Shown here: piece by piece, positions 27,967-37,740 of the stretch | How positions within the stretch are numbered: position 1 is the first letter of the stretch | How the letters are laid out: each line of letters begins with the position of its first letter | NCBI RefSeq assembly: GCF_005887615.1 | Contig: NZ_VANS01000001.1 | Location: 173,415 to 237,414 of the forward strand | Length of the DNA stretch: 64,000 nucleotides | Source: Sulfitobacter sabulilitoris | GTDB lineage: Bacteria > Pseudomonadota > Alphaproteobacteria > Rhodobacterales > Rhodobacteraceae | Reading direction: 5' to 3' | Position numbers and translations under genes: made by a program | Notes under the pieces: model-generated | The model's database searches: none | What the model was told of the DNA's origin: nothing | The model's input: only the letters and a program-made list of their open reading frames with translations

Positions 27967-29148
27967 ATGACAGATCATCCGATACTGGTCGCAGGTGGCG
28001 GGATCGGCGGTTTGGCGACCGCCGCGGGCCTTGCGCAGAAGGGGCTGCGATCCGTCGTCGTGGAACAGGCGTCGGACCTGCGCGAGATCGGCGCGGGCAT
28101 CCAGATCGGTCCGAACGCGTTTCACTGTTTCGACACCCTCGGCGTGGGCCAGACGATGCGCAGGGGGGCCGTCTATATCGACGCGCTGCGCCTGATGGAC
28201 GCCCGGTCCGGCGAGGAAATCACCCGGATCCCGCTGGGCGAGGATTTTCGCGCCTATTTCGGCAACCCCTATGCGGTCATCCACCGTGCCGATTTGCACA
28301 GGGTCCTGCTGGATGCCTGCATCGCATCGCCGCTGGTCGAGATCCGCACCGCGCACCGCGTGACCGGATACAGCCAGGAGGGCACGAAGACGCGCCTGCA
28401 TATCGACGGCCAGCACGACATCACAGGTGCCGCGGTGATCGGGGCGGAAGGGTTGCATTCGCCCATCCGCAGCCAGATGATCGGCGACGGGCCGCCCCGG
28501 ATTTCGGGCCACACGACCTATCGGTCGGTCATTCCGGCCGACCAGATGCCGCAGGACCTGCGCTGGAACGCGGCGACGCTCTGGGCGGGTCCGAAGTGTC
28601 ATATCGTGCATTATCCCCTGAAGGGCGGCAAGATGTACAACCTCGTGGTGACCTATCACCGCGATCTGCAGGAGGCGGTGGCCGGACGCCCGGTCAGCCG
28701 CGACGAAGTCATGCAGGGCTTCGAGCACATCGCGCCGCGCGCGCAGAAGATCATCGAACATGGCGACAACTGGAAGATGTGGGTGCTGTGCGACCGCGAC
28801 CCGATATCGAACTGGGTCGATGGCCGTGTGGCGCTGCTTGGCGACAGCGCGCACCCGATGTTGCAGTATTTCGCCCAGGGCGCCTGTATGGCGATGGAGG
28901 ACGCCGTGTGCCTGTCGCATTGCTTTGCCGAAGGCGGCCCGGTCGAGGATGTGCTGCTGCGCTATCAGCAGAAGCGGCTGGTGCGCACGGCCCGCGTGCA
29001 GATGAACAGCCGTCTTATCGGCGACTACATCTACCATCCCGACGACGCCAAGGCCGCCGTGCGCGATCACGTGATGAAGGGCATGTCGCCCGAGGACTGG
29101 TGCCGTCAGTTGAATTGGCTCTACGGCTCCAACGGGCTGGAGAACTGA
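27967..29148 (+). CDS. FAD-dependent aromatic monooxygenase, 3-hydroxybenzoate 6-hydroxylase-like
   Basis: 393-residue class A flavoprotein hydroxylase. It has VAGGGIGGLATAAGLAQ (FAD Rossmann), the EIGAGIQIGPNAFHCFDTLGVG segment typical of 3-hydroxybenzoate 6-hydroxylases, YAVIHRADLH, the DG motif GAEGLHSPIR and the second FAD motif VALLGDSAHPMLQYFAQGA. 3-Hydroxybenzoate 6-hydroxylase makes gentisate; no gentisate dioxygenase is present here, so the pathway continues elsewhere. It follows a GGGGGAGAGGACA ribosome site and is divergent from the MarR gene. Salicylate-type hydroxylases are the main alternative. Confidence 0.85.
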   Translation: MTDHPILVAGGGIGGLATAAGLAQKGLRSVVVEQASDLREIGAGIQIGPNAFHCFDTLGVGQTMRRGAVYIDALRLMDARSGEEITRIPLGEDFRAYFGNPYAVIHRADLHRVLLDACIASPLVEIRTAHRVTGYSQEGTKTRLHIDGQHDITGAAVIGAEGLHSPIRSQMIGDGPPRISGHTTYRSVIPADQMPQDLRWNAATLWAGPKCHIVHYPLKGGKMYNLVVTYHRDLQEAVAGRPVSRDEVMQGFEHIAPRAQKIIEHGDNWKMWVLCDRDPISNWVDGRVALLGDSAHPMLQYFAQGACMAMEDAVCLSHCFAEGGPVEDVLLRYQQKRLVRTARVQMNSRLIGDYIYHPDDAKAAVRDHVMKGMSPEDWCRQLNWLYGSNGLEN

Positions 29149-29275
29149 CGGGGTCGAGGCACCAAGGCCCAAGGACCGCTGCGTTGGGGCATGGCCACTT
29201 GCGGGGCTTTCGGCACGGCCGACGGCTGGCGGGTCGGCGGGAATTTTCGTCAGCGCGCGCGCAGGATTACGGTAA

Positions 29276-29399
29276 GCGTGCCAGCACGGTTTATTTAGCG
29301 TGCCAGCACGGTTTTATTTAGCGTGCCAGCACGGTTTGTTTAGCGTGCCAGCACGGTTTGTTTAGCGTGCCAGCACGGTTTGTTTAGCGTGCCAGCACG
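29276..29399. repeat. Six-copy 22-bp tandem hairpin repeat
   Basis: The 13-mer GCGTGCCAGCACG starts at 29276, 29298, 29321, 29343, 29365 and 29387 (spacing 22, 23, 22, 22, 22). Spacers are GTTTATTTA, GTTTTATTTA and three times GTTTGTTTA. Each 13-mer contains the dyad CGTGC-CA-GCACG. The last copy is the 3' end of the leftward oxidoreductase gene: its final codons encode VLAR, and its stop TAA (29384-29386) falls in the adjacent spacer. The array therefore looks like repeated duplication of that gene's terminus. Read rightwards, each hairpin is followed by a T-rich spacer, so it could also end the monooxygenase transcript. Confidence 0.93.
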
Positions 29400-30025
29400 A
29401 CATCCGACCTGAGATCCAGCCCCTCCACCACCGCATCCACCAGATAGCCCGCGACATCCGCGCGGGGCACAAGGCCATTGCGCCACTGCGATGGATCGCG
29501 CAGCACGCGCACCCGGCCCGAGGCCGCGCCGTTGGTCAGGATCACGGGCCGCACGATCGTCCAGTCCAGATCGCTCGCCATGATCATCTCCTCCTGACGG
29601 TCCTTGTCGGCATAGGGCTTGCCGAGGATCGCGCGGTGGCCCAGGCGCTCGACGCGGCTCATGGCCTGCGCGCTGCGCCCCGCGCCGAACCCCGTCACCG
29701 CCACCAGCCGTTCGATCTGCGCGCGCGTCATCGCGTCCAGCAGCACGCGGGTGGTCTCGGAAAACAGCGTCTCCTCCTCCCACAGCATCGACAGGCGTTC
29801 GCGGATGCCAAGCGCATAGATCACCGCCGCAGCACCACGCAGGGCGCGGTCCACGTCCTTCGGGTTGCGCGCATCGCCGGGGCAGAGCTCAAGGCCGGTC
29901 GCGGGGTCCATGCTGTCCGCGCCGCGGGCAAAGGCGCGCACCGCGAGGCCGCGCGACAGCGCGTCCGTGACGGCCAGCGCGCCGATGCCCGACGTGGCCC
30001 CCATGATGACGATGGGCGCACTCAT
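29384..30025 (-). CDS. NAD(P)-binding Rossmann oxidoreductase (NmrA/atypical SDR-like)
   Basis: 213-residue atypical short-chain-dehydrogenase-like protein. The N-terminal nucleotide motif is PIVIMGATSGIGALAV, followed by CPGDARNPKDVDRALRGAAAVIYALG, a LVAVTGFGAGRS strand and LDWTIVRPVILTNGAASG, as in NAD(P)H-binding NmrA/SDR_a5-type proteins. It lacks the full YxxxK catalytic pair in the usual place, so it may be a sensor or a non-classical reductase. The ATG at 30025 matches the Rossmann start. Its last codons lie in the tandem repeat, which could alter its C-terminus or stop by slippage. The substrate is unknown. Confidence 0.8.
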   Translation of the reverse strand: MSAPIVIMGATSGIGALAVTDALSRGLAVRAFARGADSMDPATGLELCPGDARNPKDVDRALRGAAAVIYALGIRERLSMLWEEETLFSETTRVLLDAMTRAQIERLVAVTGFGAGRSAQAMSRVERLGHRAILGKPYADKDRQEEMIMASDLDWTIVRPVILTNGAASGRVRVLRDPSQWRNGLVPRADVAGYLVDAVVEGLDLRSDVVLAR

Positions 30026-30290
30026 CGCGGCGCCCTGCCGTCGGGCGCGCGCGCAGCGGTCTGCGGGGCGAAAAAGCGATCTGTGGTGGTCATCGATGCC
30101 GGTCCTGTCGTTCTTGGTTGCACTCGAATGACCAACATAGGGCGCCGCGCGCGCGTGTCGCTTGGAAACCGGCGGTATCGGCATGATCCGGGTCCGACCG
30201 TCCGGCGCTGCGGACCGCGACCTTGGCCTTGCACCTTTGGCGCGCTATGTGATTGGCGGACTTGCAAAACCACAGGATCGGACGCCCGCC

Positions 30291-31271
30291 ATGCCCCATA
30301 TCGCCATTATCGGAGCCGGCCTGTCCGGCCTGCTGCTCGCGCACCGGCTGAGCGATCATGCGCAGGTCACGGTGATCGAGAAATCGCGCGGCGTGGGTGG
30401 GCGCATGTCCACCCGCCGCGCCGATGCCTACCGCTTCGATCACGGGGCGCAGTACATGACGGCCCGCGGCGCCGAGTTCCGGGCGTTTCTGGACAGCCAC
30501 CTGGAGGCCGGCCATGTCGCGCGCTGGTCGCCCAGGCTGATCTCCTTGCCCGATGACGGGGCAGGGGCGGCACGGTCGTGGACCGCCCCGCGCTATGTGG
30601 CGCAGCCCGGTATGAACAGCCTGTGCAAGGCGATGGCGGAGGGCCACGCGATCCGTCTGGGGATCGAGGTCGCGACGGTGACGCGCAAAGGCGAGGCTTG
30701 GGCGCTTGGCGATACGTCGGGCGATGCCATCGGCACCTTCGACTGGGTGCTCAGCACCGCCCCCTCGGTGCAGACGCAACGCCTGCTGCCGCAAGGCTTT
30801 TCGGGTCAGGGCGCGCTGGCGGCGGCGCGGATGATGGGCTGCTACAGCCTGATGATCGGCCTTGCCCGTCCGCTGGATTTGACCTGGGACGCGGCCGAGG
30901 TGCGCGATGCGCCGCTGGCATGGATCGCGGTGAATTCCGCCAAGCCGGGGCGCGAGGGGCCGCAATCGATCCTGTGCCAGACGTCGAACGCCTGGGCCCA
31001 AGACAATCTGGACCGCGATCAGGCGCAGGTGCGCGCCGAGGTGCTGGAGTGCTTCGAGCAGGTGACCGGGCTTGCGGTCGGCACCCCTCAGTACCTCGCT
31101 CTACACCGCTGGCGCTATGCGAGCGTGGCGCGCGACGCGGGCCAGCCCTATCTGCTGGACGCGGCGGCGGGGTTGGCGGCCTGCGGCGACTGGTGCGGCG
31201 CCGGCAAGGTCGAGGCGGCCTTTGACAGCGCATCGGGGCTGGCGCGGGCGATCGCGGATCATATCGGCTGA
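30291..31271 (+). CDS. FAD-dependent oxidoreductase, renalase/amine oxidase-like
   Basis: 326-residue flavoprotein with the FAD motif IAIIGAGLSGLLLAHRL at residues 4-20, VIEKSRGVGGRMSTRR, and FDHGAQYMTAR. The C-terminal FAD motif LAACGDWCGAGKVEAAFDSASGLA is typical of the renalase-like NAD(P)/FAD-dependent group. Bacterial renalases oxidise off-pathway dihydro-NAD(P) isomers, but the activity cannot be fixed from sequence. The ATG at 30291 is chosen since upstream residues are not family-like. It is divergent from the NmrA-like gene across 265 bases, in which I see no gene. Confidence 0.85.
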   Translation: MPHIAIIGAGLSGLLLAHRLSDHAQVTVIEKSRGVGGRMSTRRADAYRFDHGAQYMTARGAEFRAFLDSHLEAGHVARWSPRLISLPDDGAGAARSWTAPRYVAQPGMNSLCKAMAEGHAIRLGIEVATVTRKGEAWALGDTSGDAIGTFDWVLSTAPSVQTQRLLPQGFSGQGALAAARMMGCYSLMIGLARPLDLTWDAAEVRDAPLAWIAVNSAKPGREGPQSILCQTSNAWAQDNLDRDQAQVRAEVLECFEQVTGLAVGTPQYLALHRWRYASVARDAGQPYLLDAAAGLAACGDWCGAGKVEAAFDSASGLARAIADHIG

Positions 31272-31335
31272 CCGGTCCCGAGGTCCGCCGCGGCGGTCGG
31301 TGTTTTACAAAACCTTCATTTGCCGGCTCGCCCTG

Positions 31336-31353
31336 TTTCACCTATCCGTGAAA
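31336..31353 (+). promoter_or_regulatory. Probable ArsR operator overlapping the ars start
   Basis: TTTCAC-N6-GTGAAA, a perfect dyad ending one base before the ATG of the arsR-arsC gene. Binding there would block ribosome access or promoter clearance, which fits autorepression by the ArsR domain. Confidence 0.6.
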
Positions 31354-31354
31354 T

Positions 31355-32203
31355 ATGGAATTTGACCTGACCGAGAGACTGTCCGCCCTGAGCCACCCGC
31401 AGCGCATGGGGATTTTCCGGCTCTTGATGCGGCGCTGCCCCGATGCCCTGCCCGCGGGGGAAATCGCCGCCGCACTGAACCTCAAGCCCAGCACCGCGTC
31501 GGTGTACCTGTCGGCCTTGACGCGCGCCGGTCTGATCACCCAAAGGCCCGATGCGACCCGTCTTTTGTATGCCGTGAACCTCGACACCGCGCGCGCGGTC
31601 GTGTCCGACCTCTTCGCCGGGTGCTGCAACGGGCGTGCCGATCTTTGCCCGCCGGGGCTCGCCGATCCTTTGACGCCGATGGCGCCGATGGCCGATGGAC
31701 AGAAATACAATGTCCTGTTCGTGTGCACCGGCAACTCCGCCCGGTCGATCTTTGCCGAAACGCTTGTGCGCGATCTTGCGGGCGACCGGTTCATCCCGTT
31801 CTCGGCCGGGATCCGCCCGCAGTCCCGGCTGAACCCCTATGCGGTCGAACTGTTGCAGGCCACGGGCCACGACACTGCCCCCTTGCGGCCCAAGGCCATC
31901 GCGGCGTTCCGGGCGGGTGACGCGCCGGAGATGGATTTCGTCCTGACCGTCTGCGACCGCGCCGCAAACGCGCCGTGCCCGCCCTGGCCGGGACGACCCG
32001 TGTCGGGCCACTGGGGTGTGCCCGACCCGGTCAAGACACAAGGCACCGAAGCGGACAGGCGCCTGGCCTTCGATCACGCCTATGGCGCGCTGCGCAACCG
32101 GATCGGCGCCTTCGCGGCCCTGTCGCCTGAGCGTCTCGACCGTGCCTCCCTTCAACGGCGGATCGACGAGATCGGCAAAATGCCCTGCGCAGAGGAAACC
32201 TGA
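31355..32203 (+). CDS. ArsR repressor-ArsC arsenate reductase fusion
   Basis: 282-residue two-domain protein. Residues 1-100 form an ArsR/SmtB winged helix ([21 protein letters not shown]). It ends in a cysteine site C90, C91 and C98, similar in spacing to the As(III) site Cys95/96/102 of A. ferrooxidans ArsR. Residues 118-280 form a low-molecular-weight-phosphatase-type arsenate reductase with P-loop CTGNSAR (C124-R130) and the redox pair C200/C208. HWGVPDP and a family-type C-terminus follow. It would sense arsenite and reduce arsenate. It is the first gene of a three-gene arsenic operon. No arsenite pump is adjacent. Confidence 0.92.
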   Translation: MEFDLTERLSALSHPQRMGIFRLLMRRCPDALPAGEIAAALNLKPSTASVYLSALTRAGLITQRPDATRLLYAVNLDTARAVVSDLFAGCCNGRADLCPPGLADPLTPMAPMADGQKYNVLFVCTGNSARSIFAETLVRDLAGDRFIPFSAGIRPQSRLNPYAVELLQATGHDTAPLRPKAIAAFRAGDAPEMDFVLTVCDRAANAPCPPWPGRPVSGHWGVPDPVKTQGTEADRRLAFDHAYGALRNRIGAFAALSPERLDRASLQRRIDEIGKMPCAEET

Positions 32204-32207
32204 CCCC

Positions 32208-33209
32208 ATGACAACCTACGCCATCAACGGCCTTGGCCGCATCGGAAAGCTGGCCCTGCGCCCGCTGTTGGAGCGCGGCGCGAAGATCGCTTTCGTCAAC
32301 GATGCCCTGGGCGACCCGGCGATGCATGCGCATTTGCTGGAATTCGATTCCGTGCACGGCCGCTGGCCCGCGACCTTCGCCAGCGACGACACGTCGATCA
32401 CCATCGACGGCACCCGGATTCCGGTGACGGCCACCCGCAACCTGGGCGACCTGCCGCTTGCCGGCGTCGATGTGATGATCGACTGCACCGGCGCCTTCAA
32501 GACCGAGGCCAAGCTGGCCCCCTATTTCGAGGCCGGCGTGAACAAGGTCGTTGTCTCGGCCCCGGTCAAGGATGGGCCGACCGCCAATATCGTCTACGGC
32601 GTGAACCACGACAGCTATGATCCGCAGGCGCACCGGATCTTGACGGCGGCCAGTTGCACGACCAATTGCCTTGCCCCGGTGGTCAAGGTGCTGATGGAGG
32701 GGATCGGCATCCGCCACGGGTCGATCACCACGATCCACGACGTGACCAACACCCAGACCATCGTGGACCGGCCCGCCGCAGATCTGCGCCGCGCGCGGTC
32801 CGCGCTGACCAACCTCATTCCCACGACGACAGGCTCGGCTACGGCGATCACGCTGATCTATCCCGAACTGGCCGGCAAGCTGAACGGCCATGCCGTGCGT
32901 GTGCCGCTGCTGAACGCCTCGATCACCGATTGCGTGTTCGAAATGGCGCGCGACACGACCGTGGAGGAGGTCAACGCACTCTTCAGAGCGGCGGCGGAGG
33001 CCGGGCCACTCAGGGGTATCCTCGGCTATGAGGAGCGCCCGCTGGTGTCATCCGATTACACCAACGATCCGCGCAGCGGCATCGTCGATGCGCTGTCCAC
33101 GATGGTGGTCAACGGCACCCAGCTCAAGGTCTATGCGTGGTACGACAATGAAATGGGCTATGCCCACCGGCTGATCGACGTGGCGATGATGGCGGGCGGG
33201 CGCCTGTGA
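32208..33209 (+). CDS. Glyceraldehyde-3-phosphate dehydrogenase of the ArsJ type
   Basis: 333-residue GAPDH with [16 protein letters not shown] (NAD Rossmann), the catalytic [12 protein letters not shown] and [12 protein letters not shown]. Next to arsJ this class is known to use arsenate in place of phosphate, making 1-arseno-3-phosphoglycerate for export. The ATG at 32208 lies 4 bases after the arsR-arsC stop, and the next gene overlaps its stop. The order arsR/C-gapdh-arsJ strongly supports an arsenic role rather than glycolysis. Confidence 0.94.
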   Translation: MTTYAINGLGRIGKLALRPLLERGAKIAFVNDALGDPAMHAHLLEFDSVHGRWPATFASDDTSITIDGTRIPVTATRNLGDLPLAGVDVMIDCTGAFKTEAKLAPYFEAGVNKVVVSAPVKDGPTANIVYGVNHDSYDPQAHRILTAASCTTNCLAPVVKVLMEGIGIRHGSITTIHDVTNTQTIVDRPAADLRRARSALTNLIPTTTGSATAITLIYPELAGKLNGHAVRVPLLNASITDCVFEMARDTTVEEVNALFRAAAEAGPLRGILGYEERPLVSSDYTNDPRSGIVDALSTMVVNGTQLKVYAWYDNEMGYAHRLIDVAMMAGGRL

Positions 33210-34444
33210 CACGGCCCGCCGGCTTTGCCGCCTATGCCACCGTGACGGCGGCCTATTGGGCGTTCATGCTGACCGATGGCGCGTTGCGGATGCTGGTGCT
33301 GCTGCATTTTCACACGCTGGGGTTTTCGCCGGTGCAACTGGCCTATCTGTTCGTGCTCTATGAAATCGCGGGCGTGGTCACCAACCTGTCGGCGGGGTGG
33401 ATCGCTGCGCGTTTCGGTCTCAGCTTCACGCTCTATGCCGGGCTGGGGTTGCAGGTGGCGGCGCTGATCGCGCTGGCGCAGCTTGACCCCGGCTGGGGTA
33501 TGACCGCGTCGGTGGTGTTCGTGATGCTGGTGCAGGGCGTGTCGGGCGTGGCCAAGGATCTGGCCAAGATGAGCTCCAAAAGCGCGGTCAAGCTGCTGGC
33601 CCCGGCGCAGGCGGGTGGCCTCTTTCGATGGGTGGCGCTGCTGACCGGCTCCAAGAACGCGGTCAAGGGGGCTGGCTTTCTGCTGGGCGCGGTGGCGCTG
33701 GGGGCGGTGGGGTTCGTGCCCTCGGTGCTGGCGATGGCCGGGATCCTGGCGGTGATCCTGGTGGCGACGATGCTGGGCATGCCGCCCGGCCTGCCGATGG
33801 GCCGCAAGGATGCCAAGGTCTCCGAAGTGTTGTCGGGCAACAGCAACATCAACTGGCTCAGCCTGGCACGCATGTTCCTGTTCGGCGCGCGCGACGTGTG
33901 GTTTGTCGTGGGCATCCCGGTCTATTTCTACGCGGTGCTGTCGGATGGCTCTCAGGCGGGCAACCGCGCGGCCTTTTTCACCATCGGCAGCTTCATGGCG
34001 GGCTGGACGATCCTCTATGGCTTTGTCCAGGGCTATGCGCCCCGGTTGCTGCGCGCGTCCGGCCGCAGCCGTTCCGACCTGCTGGGGCAGGCGGTGCTGT
34101 GGGTCGCGGCGCTCGGCGCGGTGCCGTTTGCCCTGGCCCTTGCGCTGTGGATCGCGGGCACGCCATCGCCAGCGTTGACGGGCGCGATCATCGCCGGATT
34201 GCTGGTCTTCGGGGCGATATTCGCCGTCAATTCGTCGCTGCATTCCTATCTCATCCTGTCATTCACCGACGCGCGGCGGGTCACGATGGATGTGGGCTTC
34301 TACTACATGGCCAATGCCGCGGGCCGCCTGCTGGGCACGCTGCTTTCGGGGCTGAGCTACCAGCTTGGCGGACTGGCGCTGTGCCTGTGCGTCGCCGGGA
34401 TCATGGTGCTGGGCAGTTTTCTCGGCATTCGCAAGGTCGCGTGA
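33206..34444 (+). CDS. arsJ: ArsJ, MFS efflux permease for 1-arseno-3-phosphoglycerate
   Basis: 412-residue major-facilitator transporter with 12 predicted helices. Characteristic ArsJ segments include [59 protein letters not shown] and [18 protein letters not shown]. It starts with GTG at 33206 in a GTGA overlap with the GAPDH stop, implying translational coupling. It exports the unstable arsenate ester, which breaks down outside the cell. Confidence 0.95.
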   Translation: MTRPAGFAAYATVTAAYWAFMLTDGALRMLVLLHFHTLGFSPVQLAYLFVLYEIAGVVTNLSAGWIAARFGLSFTLYAGLGLQVAALIALAQLDPGWGMTASVVFVMLVQGVSGVAKDLAKMSSKSAVKLLAPAQAGGLFRWVALLTGSKNAVKGAGFLLGAVALGAVGFVPSVLAMAGILAVILVATMLGMPPGLPMGRKDAKVSEVLSGNSNINWLSLARMFLFGARDVWFVVGIPVYFYAVLSDGSQAGNRAAFFTIGSFMAGWTILYGFVQGYAPRLLRASGRSRSDLLGQAVLWVAALGAVPFALALALWIAGTPSPALTGAIIAGLLVFGAIFAVNSSLHSYLILSFTDARRVTMDVGFYYMANAAGRLLGTLLSGLSYQLGGLALCLCVAGIMVLGSFLGIRKVA

Positions 34445-34459
34445 CGGGCGCGCGTTCTT

Positions 34460-34499
34460 GACCGGTGTCATCCGCGCCGCCGTGTGGCGCGCGCCGGTC
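34460..34499. terminator. Inverted-repeat structure between arsJ and atpG
   Basis: Outer arms GACCGG (34460-34465) and CCGGTC (34494-34499) plus inner arms GCGCC (34474-34478) and GGCGC (34486-34490) fill the 56-bp convergent gap. There is no U-tract on either strand. It is a candidate bidirectional, Rho-assisted terminator. Confidence 0.45.
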
Positions 34500-34500
34500 G

Positions 34501-35406
34501 TCAGTCCTGCGTACTGACCGCTTCGAAACCCGAGATCACATCCATCAGTTCGCGGGTGATCGTTTCCTGCCGCTTGCGACGATAGGCCGACGTCAGATCA
34601 TCGCGCCGCTCCTGTATGTTGCGCTCGGCGGTCTGCATCGCGGCAAGCCGGGTGGCGTGTTCGCTGGCCAAAGCCTCGGCAAGGGCGCGATAAATCAGCA
34701 CGAAAAGCCGTTGCTGGACCAACCAGGACACCAGCGCGGCCGGCGCCATGCGATAGCAGGGCAATCCGCGCCCCGGCCACGGCCTGTGCATCACCTCGTG
34801 CAAGGTACCGGCGGCAAGCGGCAGCAGCTTGCGTTCCACCGGAACGGCGCGCGCCGGACCGTCGCGGCGGTTGTGCACCAGGCGCACGGTCGAGATGTCG
34901 GTCTCGCGGGTCCAGCGATCGATGGCGACGATCACCCGCTGCACCACCGGGGTCAGCCCGCCGACGCCGCCGGGCAGGGCCAGCAGGGTGTCGGGTGCGT
35001 GGCCCGAAGACGTCAGCCGCGCCGCGGCGCGCGCCCCGATCACCGCCAAAAGGCCGCCGCCCCGCGCGGCGTGGTGCCCGCCGGCGCGGCCCAGGCGGTC
35101 CAATGCGAACCGCGTGATCGTCTCGTTGTAGCGCCCGCACAGGCCACGGTCGGATCCGATCACGATCAGCGCCGCGCCGCCGCCGTCGTCCGCCGCATGA
35201 TGCGGCAGCGCAAGGCCCTGTGCGCGGCGATCGTGCAGCACGGCCATCAGCCCCATTTCGATCGTGCCCTCGTAATCGGCAAGCGCGGCTTCGGCCTGTT
35301 CGTACTGGCGGATGCTGGCCGCCGACAACGATTTCATCGTGCGCACGATCGACTGGATGTCGCGGGTGGTCCGCAGCGCGTCCGTCAGCCCCTCAAGCGT
35401 CTCCAT
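34501..35406 (-). CDS. atpG: N-ATPase gamma subunit
   Basis: Central-stalk rotor subunit of the F1 part, 301 residues. It has the N-terminal coiled coil [26 protein letters not shown], the Rossmann-like middle [14 protein letters not shown] and the C-terminal [35 protein letters not shown] that threads the alpha3beta3 ring. The N-type gamma is divergent from housekeeping AtpG. The ATG at 35406 overlaps the atpA end by 14 bp. It is the last gene of the operon. Confidence 0.94.
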   Translation of the reverse strand: METLEGLTDALRTTRDIQSIVRTMKSLSAASIRQYEQAEAALADYEGTIEMGLMAVLHDRRAQGLALPHHAADDGGGAALIVIGSDRGLCGRYNETITRFALDRLGRAGGHHAARGGGLLAVIGARAAARLTSSGHAPDTLLALPGGVGGLTPVVQRVIVAIDRWTRETDISTVRLVHNRRDGPARAVPVERKLLPLAAGTLHEVMHRPWPGRGLPCYRMAPAALVSWLVQQRLFVLIYRALAEALASEHATRLAAMQTAERNIQERRDDLTSAYRRKRQETITRELMDVISGFEAVSTQD

Positions 35407-36931
35407 CCGCGCGCCCCCCGGTCCGCTGGTCCAGCGCCTGCCGCATCGTGTCCAGCAGAAGGTCGCGATCGTCGCCGGACAGGGGCTTGCCCGTCTCGAT
35501 GTCGGCGCACAGGTCGGGCAGGCTGTCCCTCGCGGCCTGCTGCGCGGTGGCCTCCGCGCTGGCCACATCCTCGGGGTCCAGATCGTCGAACAGCCCGGCC
35601 GTCGCCGCCAGCAGCCCGGCGATCTGGTCCGGCACCGGCAGCAGGTCGTGTTCGCCCTGTCGCAGAACCGCGCGCACCCGCTGCCCGCGGGCCAGCTTCC
35701 GGCGGGTTTCGTCGTCAAGTTGCGTGCCGAACCGCGCAAAGCTCTCCAGTTCCTCGAATTGCGAATACATCAGCCTGAGGCTGCCGGCGACGCTGCGAAA
35801 GGCGGGCAATTGCGCCTTGCCGCCCACGCGGCTGACCGACGTGCCGATGTCGATCGCCGGCAGGTGGCCCTTTTCGAACAGATCGGGCGACAGGTAGATC
35901 TGGCCATCGGTGATCGAGATCAGGTTGGTGGGGATGAAGGCCGAGATGTTCTGTGCCTGCGTTTCGACGATCGGCAGGGCGGTGATCGACCCGCCGCCAT
36001 GTTCGTCGCGCAACCGCGTCGCGCGTTCCAGCAGGCGCGAGTGGATATAGAAGATATCGCCCGGATAGGCCTCGCGGCCCGGCGGGCGGCGCAGCAGCAG
36101 CGACAATTCGCGGTAGGCCCGCGCGTGGCGGGTCAAATCGTCGTAGACGATCAGCGCATCGCGGCCCTGGGCCATGAAATGTTCCGCCATCGTGGTCGCG
36201 GCATAGGGGGCGATGAATTGCAGTCCCGGCGCGTCGTCGCCGCCCGCCACGACCATGATCGTGCGCGCCATCGCGCCGCTGTCGCGCAGGCTCTTGAGGA
36301 CGCGGGCAACGGCGGACGCGCGTTGACCGATCGCGCAGTAGATTGAAATGACGCCACTGTCGCGCTGGTTCAGGATCGCCTCGACGGCGATTGTGGTTTT
36401 CCCGGTTTGCCGGTCGCCGAGGATCAGTTCGCGCTGCCCCCGGCCCACGGGGATCGCGGCGTCCACCGCCTTGATGCCGGTCTGCAGCGGGACACTGACG
36501 GGCGCGCGGTGCATGATGGGCGGGGCAGGCCGTTCCACCGGGTGCCTGTCGGCGGCGTCGATCCGGCCGCCGCCGTCGATGGGACGCCCCAGGCCATCGA
36601 CGATCCGGCCCAAAAAGGCGTCTCCGACCGGGACATCGACCACGCGACCGGTCCGACGCACCGGATCGCCGGGCCGCAGGCGGTCGGTGTCGCCCAGCAC
36701 GATGACCCCGATCCGGCCCGGCCGCAGGTTCGATGCGATGCCCATCACGTCATCGGCAAAGCGCACGAGTTCGTCGGCGTGCAGATCGGTGAACCCCGCG
36801 ACCTGCGCCACGCCGCTCGCGACCGACAGGATCCGCGCGATTTCGCCCGTCTCGACCGATGGCGCGATCTGCGTCAGCGCCGTGTCGAGCGGGGCGAAAA
36901 GGTCGTGCGTGAGGTCGTGTATCGATGTCAT
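35393..36931 (-). CDS. atpA: N-ATPase alpha subunit
   Basis: Non-catalytic nucleotide-binding subunit of the F1 ring, 512 residues. It has Walker [56 protein letters not shown] and the C-terminal helical domain. It starts at 36931 in an ATGA overlap with the b-subunit gene. The sequence diverges from ordinary alphaproteobacterial AtpA, consistent with the N-type second ATPase seen alongside the normal enzyme in many marine bacteria. Confidence 0.96.
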   Translation of the reverse strand: MTSIHDLTHDLFAPLDTALTQIAPSVETGEIARILSVASGVAQVAGFTDLHADELVRFADDVMGIASNLRPGRIGVIVLGDTDRLRPGDPVRRTGRVVDVPVGDAFLGRIVDGLGRPIDGGGRIDAADRHPVERPAPPIMHRAPVSVPLQTGIKAVDAAIPVGRGQRELILGDRQTGKTTIAVEAILNQRDSGVISIYCAIGQRASAVARVLKSLRDSGAMARTIMVVAGGDDAPGLQFIAPYAATTMAEHFMAQGRDALIVYDDLTRHARAYRELSLLLRRPPGREAYPGDIFYIHSRLLERATRLRDEHGGGSITALPIVETQAQNISAFIPTNLISITDGQIYLSPDLFEKGHLPAIDIGTSVSRVGGKAQLPAFRSVAGSLRLMYSQFEELESFARFGTQLDDETRRKLARGQRVRAVLRQGEHDLLPVPDQIAGLLAATAGLFDDLDPEDVASAEATAQQAARDSLPDLCADIETGKPLSGDDRDLLLDTMRQALDQRTGGRADGDA

Positions 36932-37737
36932 ACCGGTTCGTGTTCCCTATCCTGCGGTGCCGCGCGGTCGGGGGTGTGCGCGCTGGTCTCGAGCACCTCG
37001 TCCAGCGTGGTGTCGAGCCGCCTGAGATATGTCTCCGCCGTCCAGTCGATCGTCTGCTCGGCGATGGTCATGCGGACGCCCATGAGAATATCCGCCGCGA
37101 CGCCGTATTCGATGTCTATCCGTGCCGACAGGATCTGGTGCAGCGCCCGCGTGACCCGCGCCTTGGCCGACGGATCCAGCGCGAGGCCGGTTTCGATGCG
37201 CGCCGGCGCGTGGGCGTGGCGGGCGGCGCGGATCAGCGTGTCGCGCGTTTCCTCGTCGAGGTCGTGCAACCGGCGCAGGAAGGTTTCGGCGATACGGTTC
37301 GACAGATCGCTTTGCGCATAATCGGCCAGGATGCGCCGGGTGATCTCGACGACGCGGTGTCCGGCCTCCTTGCGCAGCGCGCGGGCGAATTCCTCGCGTT
37401 CCTGAAGCAGGTGATCGTGCCAGGCGGTGCGTTTTTGCTGGATCTCGGCCCGCAGGTCGTTCTCCAGCGTCTCGCGCAGGGATGCGGCATGCTGGCGCGC
37501 GTCGTCGAGGATCTGCTCTTTCGATGCGTCGAGCGCGTCTTTCTGATCCTGCAACGCCCGCGCATCCTCCTCCGCCTCGGCGCGGGCGGCCCTGGCCTCC
37601 GACAACCGCTGTTCGATCCGCGCCTCCCGGCGTTGCATCGCCTGCGTGATGGGTCGGTACAAGAACCGTTGCAGCAGCCAGACAAGCGCAAGGAAATTGA
37701 CGATTTGCGCGGCGACGGTCAGCCAGTCGATCTGCAC
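36928..37737 (-). CDS. atpF: N-ATPase b subunit (stator)
   Basis: 269-residue stator. One N-terminal helix (residues about 8-28, [22 protein letters not shown]) precedes a long charged coiled coil. A C-terminal region with [17 protein letters not shown] and [18 protein letters not shown] resembles the delta (OSCP) end, as expected for N-ATPases, which lack a separate delta gene. It starts with GTG at 37737, 3 bp after atpE, and overlaps atpA. The extra length (269 against about 160) explains the absence of atpH. Confidence 0.92.
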   Translation of the reverse strand: MQIDWLTVAAQIVNFLALVWLLQRFLYRPITQAMQRREARIEQRLSEARAARAEAEEDARALQDQKDALDASKEQILDDARQHAASLRETLENDLRAEIQQKRTAWHDHLLQEREEFARALRKEAGHRVVEITRRILADYAQSDLSNRIAETFLRRLHDLDEETRDTLIRAARHAHAPARIETGLALDPSAKARVTRALHQILSARIDIEYGVAADILMGVRMTIAEQTIDWTAETYLRRLDTTLDEVLETSAHTPDRAAPQDREHEPV

Positions 37738-37740
37738 TGG

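Noticed and set aside
29276-29399. CRISPR array
   Set aside because: Repeats are 13 bases and the intervening 9-10 bases are almost identical to each other, so there are no unique spacers, and no cas genes are present.
32208-33209. Housekeeping glycolytic GAPDH
   Set aside because: It overlaps arsJ and follows an arsR-arsC fusion; no pgk or other glycolytic gene is nearby.
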